From Asterochloris sp. CNOR1 (taxonomy: Eukaryota; Chlorophyta; Trebouxiophyceae; Trebouxiales; Trebouxiaceae), in NCBI GenBank assembly GCA_963969365.1, contig OZ017750.1, positions 992,001-1,056,000 of the forward strand: a stretch of DNA of 64,000 nt, given 5' to 3'. This document shows, piece after piece, positions 1 through 10,860 of the stretch; positions within the stretch are counted from its first letter, which is position 1, and each line of letters opens with the position of its first letter. The position numbers and the translations under genes are program-made. Under the pieces are notes generated by a model. That model was not told the origin of the DNA and searched no databases. It saw only the letters and a program-made list of their open reading frames with translations.

Positions 1-320
1 TCTTCTGTGTGCAGGGTGGCATAATTGATTAATCAGCATGCACTTGATGCTTTCCTCTGGTATGCAAGCTTGCTGCACAGTCTAGACAAGAGTGAGGGGG
101 GCTCCATTCTCACCTGATCGCCAGCACTCAAACTTCATTGGATCAATCTGCCCTATGGCGGCTGCTCTTGGGATGACGCCATGGCGGTGCAAATGCACAG
201 ATCTAGAAGTGCAAGGCGGAAGTGGGGCCGGTCAACACTTTTAGGTCGTTAGGAAACATCGGCGGCCAGTCGGGAGCTGCTCCACAACGTGAGGCCACAC
301 TTCGAGGCAGGGCAGGCACC
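1..320. other. Upstream flank of RPL27, no gene seen
   Basis: I see no convincing coding exon here. The stretch lies directly upstream of the RPL27 start codon and probably holds its promoter and 5' UTR. I could not pick out a TATA box or another named element with confidence. Confidence 0.4.
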
Positions 321-2012
321 ATGGTGAAGTTCTTGAAGGTGATCCTTCTCTTCCATGGCTGCCTCTGCAAAGCTTGCTGGTGTCTTACACTCTCAGCTGA
401 CAGGTTCGTGCTCGATGTGCAGCCTCAGAAGGTGGTGATCATCCTGACTGGCAGGTATGCTGGCAAGAAGGCCGTCATTGTCAAAAACTTTGATGATGGC
501 ACCCAGCAGCGCAAGTATGGCCATGCCCTGGTCTGCGGGCTGTCCAAGGAGCCCAGGAAGGTGAGTCTGCTGCACCAGGGTTGCCTGCGGACTACATAGA
601 GAGGGCTATCAAATTGCAATCACTCTTGACCACCATTGCACACTGGGAGCACCAAGGCATGCTGCCAGTCCAGGTCTCCAGGCTTTGCTGGCTCATGCCT
701 GCAGTGCTGCAGCTGCTGGTCCCTGCAGCCAGACACGCTGCAGCGCTATTCTCCATTGTACAGATGACAGAACTGTGTTGCATGTTGCAGGTCACAAAGC
801 AGTTGAGCAAGAAGAAGCTGGAGCGGCGGGCAAGCCTCAAGGTAATTCAATCTCACTTCACAGCTGACAACGTCAGGCATAGACTCAAATCTGAGCGCGC
901 CACAGTTGCGAGGGATGGGGAAGCGGGGGCTTTTTCGCGCCCCAGCTCCAGCTAGCACTCTCAGGGGAGAGCGGCACAGTGTCACAGGCCTGCAACAGGG
1001 AAGAAAGCCACGGCTATGGAGCACACATATGGGGCCTGGCCTCATTTGATGCGCGCTTCACAGCAGCACTGCCTTGATGCCGTGCTCCAGCTGCTGGCAT
1101 GGGAGCTGCAGTTTGCAACAGCAGAGGCCACGCTGCTGCACTGGTCCCCTGCACTGTGGGACCACCTCCTGCGTGCTGGAAGGCAGCTGAAGTAGCGTGC
1201 TGTGAGGCAATGCCCAACCGTGCCCTGCATGAGTGCAGCTGAGGAGGCTTTCCTTGAGGGCAAGGGGTGCCCTGCCCTTGCTAAAGTGCTGTGCAGGTCC
1301 CCCAGGCAACAATGGAGTGGCCGCTCTGCAGTGCTGCCCAGGCCGCAAGTACTGCAAGAGGGGGCGATGGTTGGCTCTGCTGCAGAGCTGCCGGATGACT
1401 CTGCATCAGCCCTGCCTGCCCCTGCTGCAGTGTTTCGTGAAGACAGTCAACTACCAGCACATGATGCCCACCCGGTATGCTTTGGATGTGGACCTCAAGA
1501 ACGTGGTCACGTCCGAGTCCCTAGAGAACAGCAGCAAGCGCACCAGCGCCCGCAAGGTGAGGACCTTTGTGGTTTCCCTCTGCATGGGTGTACCAGTCTC
1601 ACAGTCTCCGTTGGCTGAGTGAGCCAGCTAGACCTGCTCAAACAACAGCAGATGTAGCAGTCATGAAATGGGGCCGTTGTTGATTATCTCCCTGCTGGCC
1701 TCCAATGTCAAGTGAGCGATTACAGAGCAGCAGTCAGCGCATCCAGAGCTGCAGGGCAGCCTTGTCATGCACAATGACCTGCTCACTGTCCCAGCAAGGT
1801 GCATGCTGCAGGGTCGATTCGCAAGAGCTGTTTGTAGCTGCACTTGCAGGACATCTTGCATGGGCTGTTAGACGCTTATCAGCAGCACCTGTCCACAAGT
1901 GCTGGTCTGAAAGTCTCTCTTCTACTCCTCTCTGCAGGAGGCAAAGACACTCATGCAGGAGAAGTTTATGAGCGGCAAGAACAGGTGGTTCTTCACCAAG
2001 CTCAAATTCTGA
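321..2012 (+). CDS. RPL27: 60S ribosomal protein L27 (eL27), five exons
   Basis: Cytosolic large-subunit ribosomal protein. Exons: 321-338, 423-560, 791-841, 1431-1556 and 1938-2012, all with GT-AG introns and continuous phase. They give 135 residues, the usual eL27 length. The first exon codes only for MVKFLK, so the first intron falls just after the start, as is common in ribosomal protein genes. Family landmarks visible are [18 protein letters not shown] in exon 2, [20 protein letters not shown] in exon 4, and the closing [17 protein letters not shown] signal lies 32 bases after the stop. The gene converges on RPL31. Identification rests on family knowledge and is secure; the junctions are seen in the sequence. 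Confidence 0.96.
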
Positions 2013-2043
2013 GCAGCCTTGAATTGCTGTGGACTTCGGCCGA

Positions 2044-2048
2044 TGTAA
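2044..2048 (+). promoter_or_regulatory. TGTAA polyadenylation signal for RPL27
   Basis: The pentamer TGTAA is the usual chlorophyte poly(A) signal. This copy lies 32 bases past the RPL27 stop on the same strand, a typical distance. Its role is inferred. Confidence 0.55.
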
Positions 2049-2358
2049 TCAGTCAGACCATTGCAACATTGCAGTGCTCGAGGTGGTGTCAGATGCTGAA
2101 GTCCAGGCCCATTCAGCAGCCAGCTGGCTGGCTCATGAAGTGTGGGGTGTTGCACTTACTGAAGGCAAGGGTGGGCATGTCCAACGGCTGGAATGCTGCA
2201 CAGAACAGGAAGCTGTCTCGCTACAAAGCTACAAAGCAGGTGGCAATGGACCTGGAAAGGTATGTATTGGATGATGCAAAGCTGGTAGTGGCACAGTCCC
2301 CAGCTGGGCAATGGCATCATATGGACCATGCCTATGCCGTTTGCAGGAGCGGACTAGG

Positions 2359-2363
2359 TTACA
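2359..2363 (-). promoter_or_regulatory. TGTAA polyadenylation signal for RPL31
   Basis: Read on the minus strand this is TGTAA, about 50 bases past the RPL31 stop. The stretch between the two convergent stops (2013-2411) otherwise shows only 3' UTR-like sequence. Confidence 0.55.
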
Positions 2364-2411
2364 GGGCATGGTGGACAAACTTCAAGGATGCTGGACATGG
2401 CAGCCATGCAT

Positions 2412-3545
2412 CTAGCTGTCCTCGATGGTGATGTTTGTCTTGCCCTTGGTCTCCTGGCTGTCTGCTGTTGTCACATAGGAGTAGAATTCCTCCTGCAAAT
2501 GGGCGATGGTCAGCCAGCGCTGCTGCTTCCAGAAGGCCCGGGGTATCATAGCTGCAGTACAGACAGTGGCACCGCAGAAGCAGGTGCTTCTGTGATGCAC
2601 GTACAGACATGCGACAACAGCCACCTTTTGCAGCACCAGCAAAGGCGACTCAAGGGCAGAAGTTTGGCAGGGATGAGAGGCATGCAGCAGAGTCTGCTGT
2701 TAAGCACGAAGCACTTGATGAGTACGCAGAGAGCCGAGCAGCAGGCGTTCCCCTACAGTGGCTCACCTTTGCGTCCTCATCATCATTCCGCCGCCGCTGA
2801 ATCTGGATCCTGAGGCGGGTGGGGACATTCCTGATGCCCTGCAGAGCACAAATGTTGCCTCGCAAACATACTCCTGCTTAGTGGCAAAGGCTTTGAGCAC
2901 ACACTGCACCCCTCACATCAGCTTCGGAGGGCTGTGGTGCCACACAGGGTGCCTGGGGGTTACTCAGTGTAGCACCTTACAACGGTACCCTGCAGTGCAG
3001 CGCTTGGCCACAAAAGGCTCTGGTGCTGCCCCTCATACCCGCCTCCAACACTGACCCTGCACCTCACTGCCAAGGGTGTCTAGAGCAGTGCTGCGCCTTG
3101 CCAGCTGCTGAGACTGCATGGCCAACCAGCCTTCCAGCCCGTGGCACTGCATTACCCCATGCAGCGCTGCAGCATCCTGTTGTGCCAGCCACAATGCCCC
3201 AGCAAACATGCACCAAGTCACAGCAACCTCACCTGTTGCTTACCTCCACTGGTCCAGCCTGACGTCATGTGCTATGGACTTCAAACTGCCGGCTGCACCC
3301 AACCAGACCCTGCCGCCCTCAGCAACACTTACCCGCATCCACACTGCCTTGTTCAGCTTGACGTCCAGCCTGACGTCAGACGTCTTCATGTGCTGCTGGG
3401 CGAACTTGCGGATCTCCTTCACGGCCCGCGGTGCCTTCTTTTTGAATGTGATGTTGTGCAGGCGCTTGTGCAGGTTGATGGTGTACTCGCGGGTCACTGC
3501 CTTCTTGGTGGCACGGTCCCGGGAAGGGCGCCCCTCCTTTGCCAT
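2412..3545 (-). CDS. RPL31: 60S ribosomal protein L31 (eL31), three exons
   Basis: Cytosolic large-subunit protein near the polypeptide exit. Minus-strand exons are 3545-3333, 2838-2767 and 2492-2412, in continuous phase, giving 121 residues, the normal eL31 size. Landmarks are [14 protein letters not shown], the [16 protein letters not shown] block, LNKAVWMR at the first junction joined to [10 protein letters not shown], then [10 protein letters not shown], and a short acidic tail. The start chosen is MAKEGR. The bases just before it (ctgcag) could also be a splice acceptor, so a tiny extra 5' exon cannot be excluded. The first intron carries a decayed copy of the end of exon 1 near 3257-3290. 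Confidence 0.94.
3257..3345 (-). repeat. Exon-edge echo, end of RPL31 exon 1
   Basis: The exon 1 end coding for [14 protein letters not shown] is partly repeated inside the following intron, where the same frame reads HDVRLDQW. The shared core on the plus strand is gtccagcctgacgtca. It is one of the shorter examples of the echo pattern in this window. Confidence 0.45.
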
Positions 3546-4053
3546 CTGCAGTGTGACCAATTCCTGAATGGCCAGGGAGGGAGACTGCCTGCCAGGTGTG
3601 CACTGCTGCTGGCTGGTGGCGGGCCACACTCCTGGCTGAAAGCTGGCTGCGCAGAGTTTCATTTGTGTAAGAAGTGCAACTTTGGCTGTTGCCTTGCACC
3701 CATCATTGGGGCTGCCTGTTAACTGCTGCTAAAGCTTGCTGAGCGAAGCCCTTGCCCAAGCATGCTGCCTGCCATGTGCAGGCTTGCTCGCTTTGCAAAT
3801 TGAGTGTTTGCAGCTCTGCCTAAAAGATGCTTAAGCAGCCCTTGATGCAGCAAATCGCAGGCCAAGCCGGGCAGCAGAGAGCCTCGCAGCTCAGGATCTG
3901 ATAGTGTCCTCACCTCAATCGAGCAGGCTTCTCGCCCCAAACTCTCTGCTTGCTTCTGACTGGACGAAGAGACGGCTGCGATGACCTAGGGTCGCTTGAG
4001 ACCCCACCTGATCTGACGTCATTCAGAGCTTCTGCTTCGCTAATCGATCCAGG
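3546..4053. other. Divergent intergenic region RPL31 / PGRL1
   Basis: This half-kilobase separates the RPL31 start (minus) from the PGRL1 start (plus) and presumably holds both promoters. No coding exon is supported apart from a possible very short RPL31 leader exon. I see no clear TATA box. Confidence 0.4.
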
Positions 4054-7000
4054 ATGCACGGCCTGCCCCTGCCACACCAGCCTGTTATGCAGCTCAGACC
4101 TGGCTGTTTGGCAACCCCCTTGGCACCGCCCTCCCTGGGCTACCAGCCCTGCAGGCATGCCCTGCGAGGTCCTGCCAGACCACGGAGGTGCACCATAGTT
4201 GCAGCAGAGCAGAAGGAAGAGACAGGCAAGAGGGCGCCAGAGCTGTGCTGCATGTGTGCAAAAGGTGCTTCAGATGGGCAACAGGCCTGACCAGACTCTA
4301 CTCTACCTGTACAGGGTCAGGCGCTGCAGAGGGCTTCCAGAGAGCGGGTGAAGCTGTGAACAAGGCGGTGCAGCAAGGAGTAGCCAATGTGAAGGAGGCT
4401 TTTGACATCATTGACGATAATGTGCTCGAGTACTGCAATCTGGACCCAGCAGTGAGTGCTAGGAAATTGGGGCTTGGTGCACTGCATCTTGCAGAGACGC
4501 TGCATCTGTCACACCCGCTGGCAGCCTCTGCGTGCAAGCCTCTCCAGCACCCGTCCTTTCGGCGGCCTCATCATGTCATGCTGCTCCTGCCACACACTCA
4601 TGCAGAAGTAGCAGCGTTCTGGTGATGCTTGGCCTGCAGGGGAAACGCCCAAAGAGCCGAATGAGCTTGGGAGAGAAGGAGGCACTATTCATGGATGCCC
4701 TGCGGGTAAATCTACAGCAGTCTGCATTCTGTGTCAGCAAAATTGCGTGATGACCAACAACTGCATGGCAGAGCAACCTGCTCTGTGCCAGCACAGCCAG
4801 CACTCTCTACCTGGGTTGCATGAGCTTGCAACCATCTCTATTGTGGCATTGGCCAATTGTTGCCTGCGTCCTGACTCTGCTGCACTTGTTGGTGGTTTGA
4901 GCTGCTCGTGTCCCCTGTGACCACTTGCTGCTTGCATCCTGGCTCTGTACCAGCCTTGATGATGCATTCAATGCCAAGCTGTGTGCGTACAGCTAAGAAG
5001 CTGCCTGGCTAATCCGCTCTGAGCTTGACATGTGCCCGCGCAGTCCTTCTATTATGACAAAGAGCCGATGATGGGTAACGAGGAGTTTGACAATCTGAAG
5101 GAAGATCTGCTCTGGGAGGGCAGCAAGGTTGCCATCCTCAGGTCAGCATCGGCTTGGCTAAGTGCATACATTGCTTACTGGCCTGTCTTAGCAACAGGTT
5201 GGCCTTGAAAATGATGACCAGCCCGGGCCCAAAGCAGGGGTCTGCAAGGCACAGTTGCGGGGCTGGGATGGCTGCAAGGCGCTGCTGCTGGTCTGAAAGT
5301 GCATCCAGCATTCACTATTATTGCCAGGCCTGTTGTTGCATCTCTGCTTTTCAATCTCATGGCGAGCACAGCTCAAGGCACAGCATGCCACATGACTAAA
5401 AGTCGCTGAACCAGGGTGCAGCAGCCACTGGCTTTGGAATGCCATGTTCCCCAGGGCTTGAGCCACCCTTGCCCTTATGTGCAGCAACAGACTGAGCCCA
5501 TTCTAATGCCCTGCTCTACAGCTCAACTGAGAAGAAATTCATGCAAGCCTCCATGGCCCAGCAGGCTGGCAAGCCCATCATGTCAGACCAGGAGTACGAT
5601 GACATCAAGAACAAGCTACGAACAAAGGGCAGCCTCGTGGTTTCCCAGGTAAGCTTGCGCACCTTTTAAGGCGTGAGATGTTGCATGGTTGGGTCGAGGT
5701 TTGCTGAACCATTTGGGCTGCTGAGGGCCCAGTGTGGCCAGGCTGAGCCTCTACGGCATTGTGCTCTTGGACATGGCTCTGTCGTCTCCCAGCTGGCATG
5801 TCTTGAAGGCACACGCCAACAACCCCTGTGTTTGTACAGGCCTTGGTGTCCAATCATCTCTCTGCTTGACGCTGTGGCCATGCCATGTGAGGCTCTCCAT
5901 GCTGCGACTGCAGGGCCCCCGCTGCAGCCTTCGCTCAGGCAACATGTACTCAGACGCCTCCCCTGACTACATCAAGATGACTGCCCTCAACATCCCTGCT
6001 GCTGTCGGGGTCAGTGGGAGCCTCAATCTTGCGCTCAGCAGCGTCCTGCTTGTCCCAGCCTGCTGCAGCTTTTTGCTCTCGTGTTATATAACTAGCAATG
6101 TCTTCAAGCAGCAACTTCTGGCTGTGTTTGTCCCTGCTCACTCCATCTTGTCATGACCCTTGCAAGGTTTCCTGCTTATCCCATCTTGTGTGCTTGGCTC
6201 AGCAGGGCCCTGCTTGCCGCACTTTGTTGCAGCTGGAGTCTCAAGCTCTTGTGCGCTTGCCTGTGCAGGTGCTGCTGGCTCTCTTCCTGCTGGATGACTT
6301 CACTGGTTTCCAGATAACCAACCTGCTGGAGCTGCCTGAGCCCTACGGCATTGTATTCACGTGGGGCGCTGTTCTCCCAGTCGTGTTTGTGTTTGTGGCC
6401 AGCATCACAAACTTCATTTTCAAGGACAACCTCATCCTGAGGGTGAGGGGCCATTGCAGTGGTGTCTTCTGTCATAAGGGCTGGGGCAGAGCTCCGGTGG
6501 CTTGTCATGCCAGCCTGACATATGCTGGATCTGCAGAGTCTGTGCACTGGGCTTGCGGCTGCCATGGGCAGCGACCTTCAGCATGGCACGCTGCGATCTC
6601 ATGCAGCAAGCAGTTTGCATTGCATGCATGCAGCTGGCTGGGCTCCTGTCCCTGCTATCGTCTGCTGCCAAGTGCAGGGACAGTGCCCTAACTGCGGCGC
6701 AGCAAGCTCGACCTACTTTGGCGACATTCTGACTGTCAAGGGCAATCGCGAGGTGAACCAGCTGGACTGCGGGAACTGCAAGGCTAAGCTGGAGTTCAGC
6801 GCGCCAAGACGAGAGGTGCGAAGGCTGCTTTCCGAAATGTTGGCAGGAAGCTCCTTGAAGCGCAGCATTGCTAAGGCAAGCCCTGCCATGGTTTGGCTGG
6901 CGGTGGACCCACTGCATGGCTGAGCAGCTCCTGCTGGAGCTGTGGAGCCCAATTTTGCTGAGGCCTTGCCCCTGCTGATGTGCAGATCAAGGTGGCGTCA

Positions 7001-7156
7001 ATGCCGGGGGCTGAGGACAAGAAGAAGGGAGGCAAGAAGGGTGGTGCTGCTGCAGCCAAGAAGAAGGCTGCAGGAGCAGCGGCTAAAAAGAAGGAGTCCA
7101 GCACTAACGAAGGTGCTATGGCAGAGAAGAAGGAAGAGCAAAAGTCGGAGGCATGA
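4054..7156 (+). CDS. PGRL1: PGR5-like protein 1 (PGRL1), chloroplast thylakoid
   Basis: PGRL1 works with PGR5 in antimycin-sensitive cyclic electron flow around photosystem I. Exons: 4054-4225, 4315-4451, 4640-4705, 5044-5141, 5522-5648, 5914-6009, 6269-6442, 6678-6815 and 6986-7156, about 392 residues. The N-terminus is Arg/Pro/Ala-rich like a transit peptide; Met12 at 4087 is an alternative start. Family landmarks are DNVLEYCNLD, SFYYDKEPMMGNEEFDNLKE, GPRCSLRSGNMYSD, two membrane spans (LLALFLLDDFTGFQITNLLELP, then a hydrophobic run ending SITNFIF), and a C-terminal CPNCG...CGNC zinc-like pair. The cysteines of EYC, PRC and both CxxC motifs are kept. The oddity is a last exon coding for a long Lys/Ala/Glu tail absent from plant PGRL1. 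The first intron uses either a GC donor (4226) or a weak GT at 4265; both keep phase, and the GC version gives a normal intron length. Confidence 0.93.
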
Positions 7157-7910
7157 GGCCGTGCTCCTCTGTGGCCACAATTCCAGCTTGCTTTTTTGTC
7201 TAGTGCTGCATCTGACTGCAAGCTGAGAGATGTTCTGGCATGTACATCATGCACTCCCCCCTGAAAATCGTCTCCTCCAGATGAACTTATTCATTGACTG
7301 AGTTTTTGTGTGGTAGGACTTGGACTGCTCCTCGAGTCGAAGGGCGCCAAAGGGCAGAGGTTACACCTCAGCACGCCACCCAGCCTGGCATCTGTGCAAG
7401 CACTGGGTGTGCTCTTGTTGGCTGGTTCAGCGCCAGGCAGGCATAGTGTCACAACTCAACACTGATATGCGACGAAACCAGCTGCAGTGCAGGTTTCCCT
7501 TTGTGTCTATGACAATCACAACTGTTTGCTGCCCAGCCTGGTTTTGCCACTTGTTATTTGCTGATACATCTATTTACAGCGGCATGGACTGTGAATGCAT
7601 GATCCTTGTGCAGGGGGCAGGACCATATCGCATGTGCAGGAGGGTGAGAGGCATGGCTCATCAATTTACTCAAGACTTGTCAGGGAGGGCCCTGCACAAG
7701 GAGGGAGGAGAGGGCCAATATCTACAAGGAAAGGAGGAGGGGCCATGAAAAGCAAAGAGGGGCCCAAACAGAGCAAGAGAGGCAGGGCCATGAAAAGAAA
7801 GAAGGAAGACAATGATGCATCATTTGTCAAGGAGGGCCACGTCTCTCCCACACAACAGGGCTCTCACAAAATGGAAGCAGGGGGCAGGGCAGCTTGCTGA
7901 CGGCCACCTC
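7157..7910. other. Convergent intergenic region, purine-rich
   Basis: This lies between the stops of PGRL1 and the Asn-rich secreted protein, so it should hold both 3' UTRs. From about 7680 to 7810 the plus strand is strongly purine-rich (runs of gga/aag) with a loosely repeated unit ggggccatgaaaag at about 7740 and 7786. The open frames across it are low-complexity Lys/Gly/Arg runs, and I do not take them as genes. Confidence 0.45.
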
Positions 7911-9563
7911 TCAAGAGGAGGCATAGCTGCGGCAGTCAGCCAGCTGGACCATCAGGCTCAGCACGTCCAGTTCGGCAATCACCTCAGGATCGAACACGCA
8001 GGCAGCCCCGTAGTTGCTGCAGGTCTGATTACCGCTGGTGAAGATACTGCTGTCAGTGGAGGCCATGCTGCTGCTGGTGGCGGTGGTGCTGCCACCCACA
8101 GTGGTGCTGGAGCCAGAGTCGGTCGTTGCAACCACCTGGCTGATGGCACCGGAGGACCCTGCAGCACAGCACAGAGCGCATGGCTAAATTTTGTGTGTCT
8201 TTGTAGCATCCTGGTGCATGTCACGCAGCACCCCAGTCAGCTTTCAGAAGCAGCCGTTCAGGAAGTGCAGCGCATCAGGGGCACCAGACAGGCTGACAAG
8301 CCCCCAGCACATGCTCACCCTGGGCAGAGATGGTGACGTCTGTGCCAGGAAGCACTGCCTGGGTGCCAGGGTTGTTCACAATCTGCTGCACAATCTGCTG
8401 AATCTCATTGTAGTTGTACGTGGTGGAGGACGAGTTATAGTACTGGCTGATGACCTGCGTCGTGACCTCGTTCACATAGTTGATGTATACGTTGCTGCAG
8501 GCAGGCAAGGAAGGTGTCAGTCTTGGTCCATACAAGTCCAGTGATTACATTTAGGTGATTTTGTTTGAATGCACAAAGCAACATCAGCCCAGCCAGCAGC
8601 AGCAATGATGGCTGCGAGCAGAGACATCACACACAAATGTAGCTCAACAGCAGAGCAAGCCACTCACTTGCTGCCGATGGTGTTGTTCGAGTTATTGTTG
8701 CTCCCAATTGTGTTGTTCGAAGGCGAGTTGATGGCGCTGCCGACGACCCCATTGTAGCTGTTCTGCGTGGCCCCAGCATTGTCCACAGATGTGTTATTTG
8801 TGTTGCTATTCCCGCTGTTGACGAAGTTGCCTTGAAAATTTCCATTGTTTCCCCCAGCTGGAGCAGGAGTGGCAGCAGGGGCAGTGGTGCCTACAGGCAA
8901 AACAGGAATCAGTGGGATGCCTGGGCCGCAGAGCTCTACCCGCTCTGAAAATGTCATCATCAGCAGGAGCTGCTGCTAAAGGGTCACTGTGCATTCTGAG
9001 CACAATCAGCCCATGAGGTATGGTGTGTACTCACCGGCTGGTGCGGCTGTAGACGAGGGGGGGGGCTCTGTGGTGCCAGGTGGGGTGGGTGCCTGTGTCC
9101 CAGGGGTGCCTGTGGGGTCCTGCAGGAGGCGCCTCATACCTGCAGAGCCATGAGGGACCGCTCAGGTACAGCAGCCGCCTCAGGTACAGAAACCGTTGAG
9201 CGCCAGGTGGCAGGCGTGCACACAGTCAGTGCAGCTGCAAATTGCCACCAAAGTGCCCTGGCAGCTCAATCTAGTGCTGGCAGATCTTGCCAGCAAAGCA
9301 GCACAGTAGATGGGACCACACTCGAACTGAGTGGTTTGGCAGTGATGGTCAAAGTTCCTCCAACGGTGTTGGACTCACCAGAGTCAGAGCTGATGCTGCT
9401 GGTTCCCTGTGCCTGCAAGCAGAGTCAGCAAAAGCGGTTAGCCGACATTCGCGGCCGAGCAGGATGCAACCTCGTTCAACTGCGCTGCACAGCCCCACGT
9501 CGTGCCACTTACCACCACTGCTGAAGCCAGCAGACCAGCGCATGCGAACTTGGAAAACATCAT
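7911..9563 (-). CDS. Secreted Asn/Ser/Thr-rich protein, unknown function
   Basis: I do not recognise the family. Minus-strand exons are 9563-9513, 9412-9379, 9139-9035, 8890-8668, 8494-8319 and 8158-7911, in continuous phase, giving about 278 residues. It starts MMFSKFACAGLLASAVV, a clear signal peptide with a small-residue exit. A Pro/Thr-rich linker (QAPTPPGTTEPPP) follows, then an Asn-rich stretch with many N-X-S/T sites (for example SNTNNTS, SPSNNT), then a Tyr/Asn/Gln segment (SQYYNSSSTTYNYNEI), a Ser/Thr-rich part, and a C-terminal piece with four cysteines (TCSNYGAACVFD, ADC). This suggests an extracellular or cell-wall glycoprotein. Two ATGs stand in tandem at the start. A TATA-like run lies about 150 bases upstream. 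Confidence 0.72.
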
Positions 9564-10860
9564 GGTGGGTGACGGTTCGAGAGCTGAAGAGCAAAGAGGA
9601 GAGAAGCGAGATGCGAGAAAAGCTGGAGAGCTGGTGTGGGATCAGCTATCTGTGTGCGTGAATGAAAGCTACCCGGGTCGGTTGGCAGTTATAACCAGAC
9701 ATGTAACCTAATCAGTATAAATATATAATACTACATCATTATTACTTTTTCGTAAGTCCCACAGCTGGGGGCCCAACGACCTGTTACAGATGTTTCACTG
9801 ATGGTCTGCACTTGTGAAGCCAATTCAATGCCGCCGTCATGAGGTTGTAGCCTGAGTCGTATGGGTTAGCTCATATGGGTTGGCAAGATGCCTCAGGAGG
9901 CCATGCACAAGCGGGGCACGGGTCGTGACAGCCTGAGACGCTGCCCAAGGCCTCGCATGTTGGGTTGAGCAAGCAATGAGAATCGATCTGCTTGAGTGCC
10001 CAGCAGCATGCCACTCTGGCACAGCCTCTGTCCACCTTCTGGGCTGCAATATGCACGCCAGATGCTGGAGCTCCCAGTGTTTTGCAGATTGGCCAGCCTC
10101 ACCATCAGCATTGCTTCTTGTTGACCGGTGTGACGCAGGGTCAGTAACAAGAGACACTGTGTGACACGTTCACACTCATGGTGGCATCGGGTAGCGTCAC
10201 CTGGACTGCATATTCCTTGTACAGGGGCTGAGCGAGGGCCACAAGATTGCGATCTTTGAATGCCCAAAAGTGCGGCCCCCGGGAAGCGATGTAGGCAGCG
10301 CAAGCAGCACATTTCCAGCTGAGCCAGCTGCAGAGAGAGCGCGTCGTGAAGCTGATGTTGTGCGGCCTGGTTGAGCTCCAGCTGGACCCCATGGAAGCCA
10401 TTGTGACAGCTGAACACCGCCGGGAGGATCAGGCTCATCTGACTGCTGCAGATCGGCAGGCAGCAAAGCAGTTGCTGAACTCAACCATGCATATGTATGA
10501 CTTGCAAGGTTCAAACATGATGAGGGGCATGAATCAACAAGCAGCTGTGTGGCTACCATGTCCATCTGCATGCCACTGATCAGGATCTGGCACTTGAGAA
10601 ATCAGCTCATGTCCATGGCAGCCAGCTTGCAGTTGATCAGTACCACATGGACATGCAGTCGAACTACATGCTCTGAGAGCTGCTCTTGAGTGAATACTGT
10701 GCACTGCGCTAAAACCTCTGGATCCAGATGGGAGCTGTATCAACATTAGGCATTGTTGACCGGCTATCAGCCCAGCACCTCAGACCAGACCCTGGGGTCA
10801 GCCCAGCTCTGAATCTTTCAGCTCGCCCTTGCGTGCACATTGTTTTGTGTCCATGAATTG
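9564..10860. other. Gene-poor region with AT-rich promoter
   Basis: The part nearest 9563 is the promoter and 5' UTR of the secreted protein, including an AT-rich patch at about 9700-9760 that contrasts with the GC-rich surroundings. The rest lies downstream of the DPH6 stop. A minus-strand open frame ending at 10141 looks mildly protein-like but has no supported start or family, so I leave the region unassigned. Confidence 0.4.
9716..9730 (-). promoter_or_regulatory. TATA-like element
   Basis: Read on the minus strand this is TATTATATATTTATA, about 150 bases upstream of the ATG of the secreted Asn-rich protein. It sits in the only strongly AT-rich patch nearby. A promoter role is inferred from position and composition. 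Confidence 0.4.

Noticed and set aside
7595-7900. Plus-strand Lys/Gly/Arg-rich open frame
   Set aside because: Simple purine-rich sequence in a convergent 3' region with no family features.
10141-10401. Minus-strand open frame with a protein-like end (PLYKEYAVQVTLPDATMSV)
   Set aside because: No supported start, no clear splice partners and no family recognised; it lies just past the DPH6 stop. Kept as unassigned.
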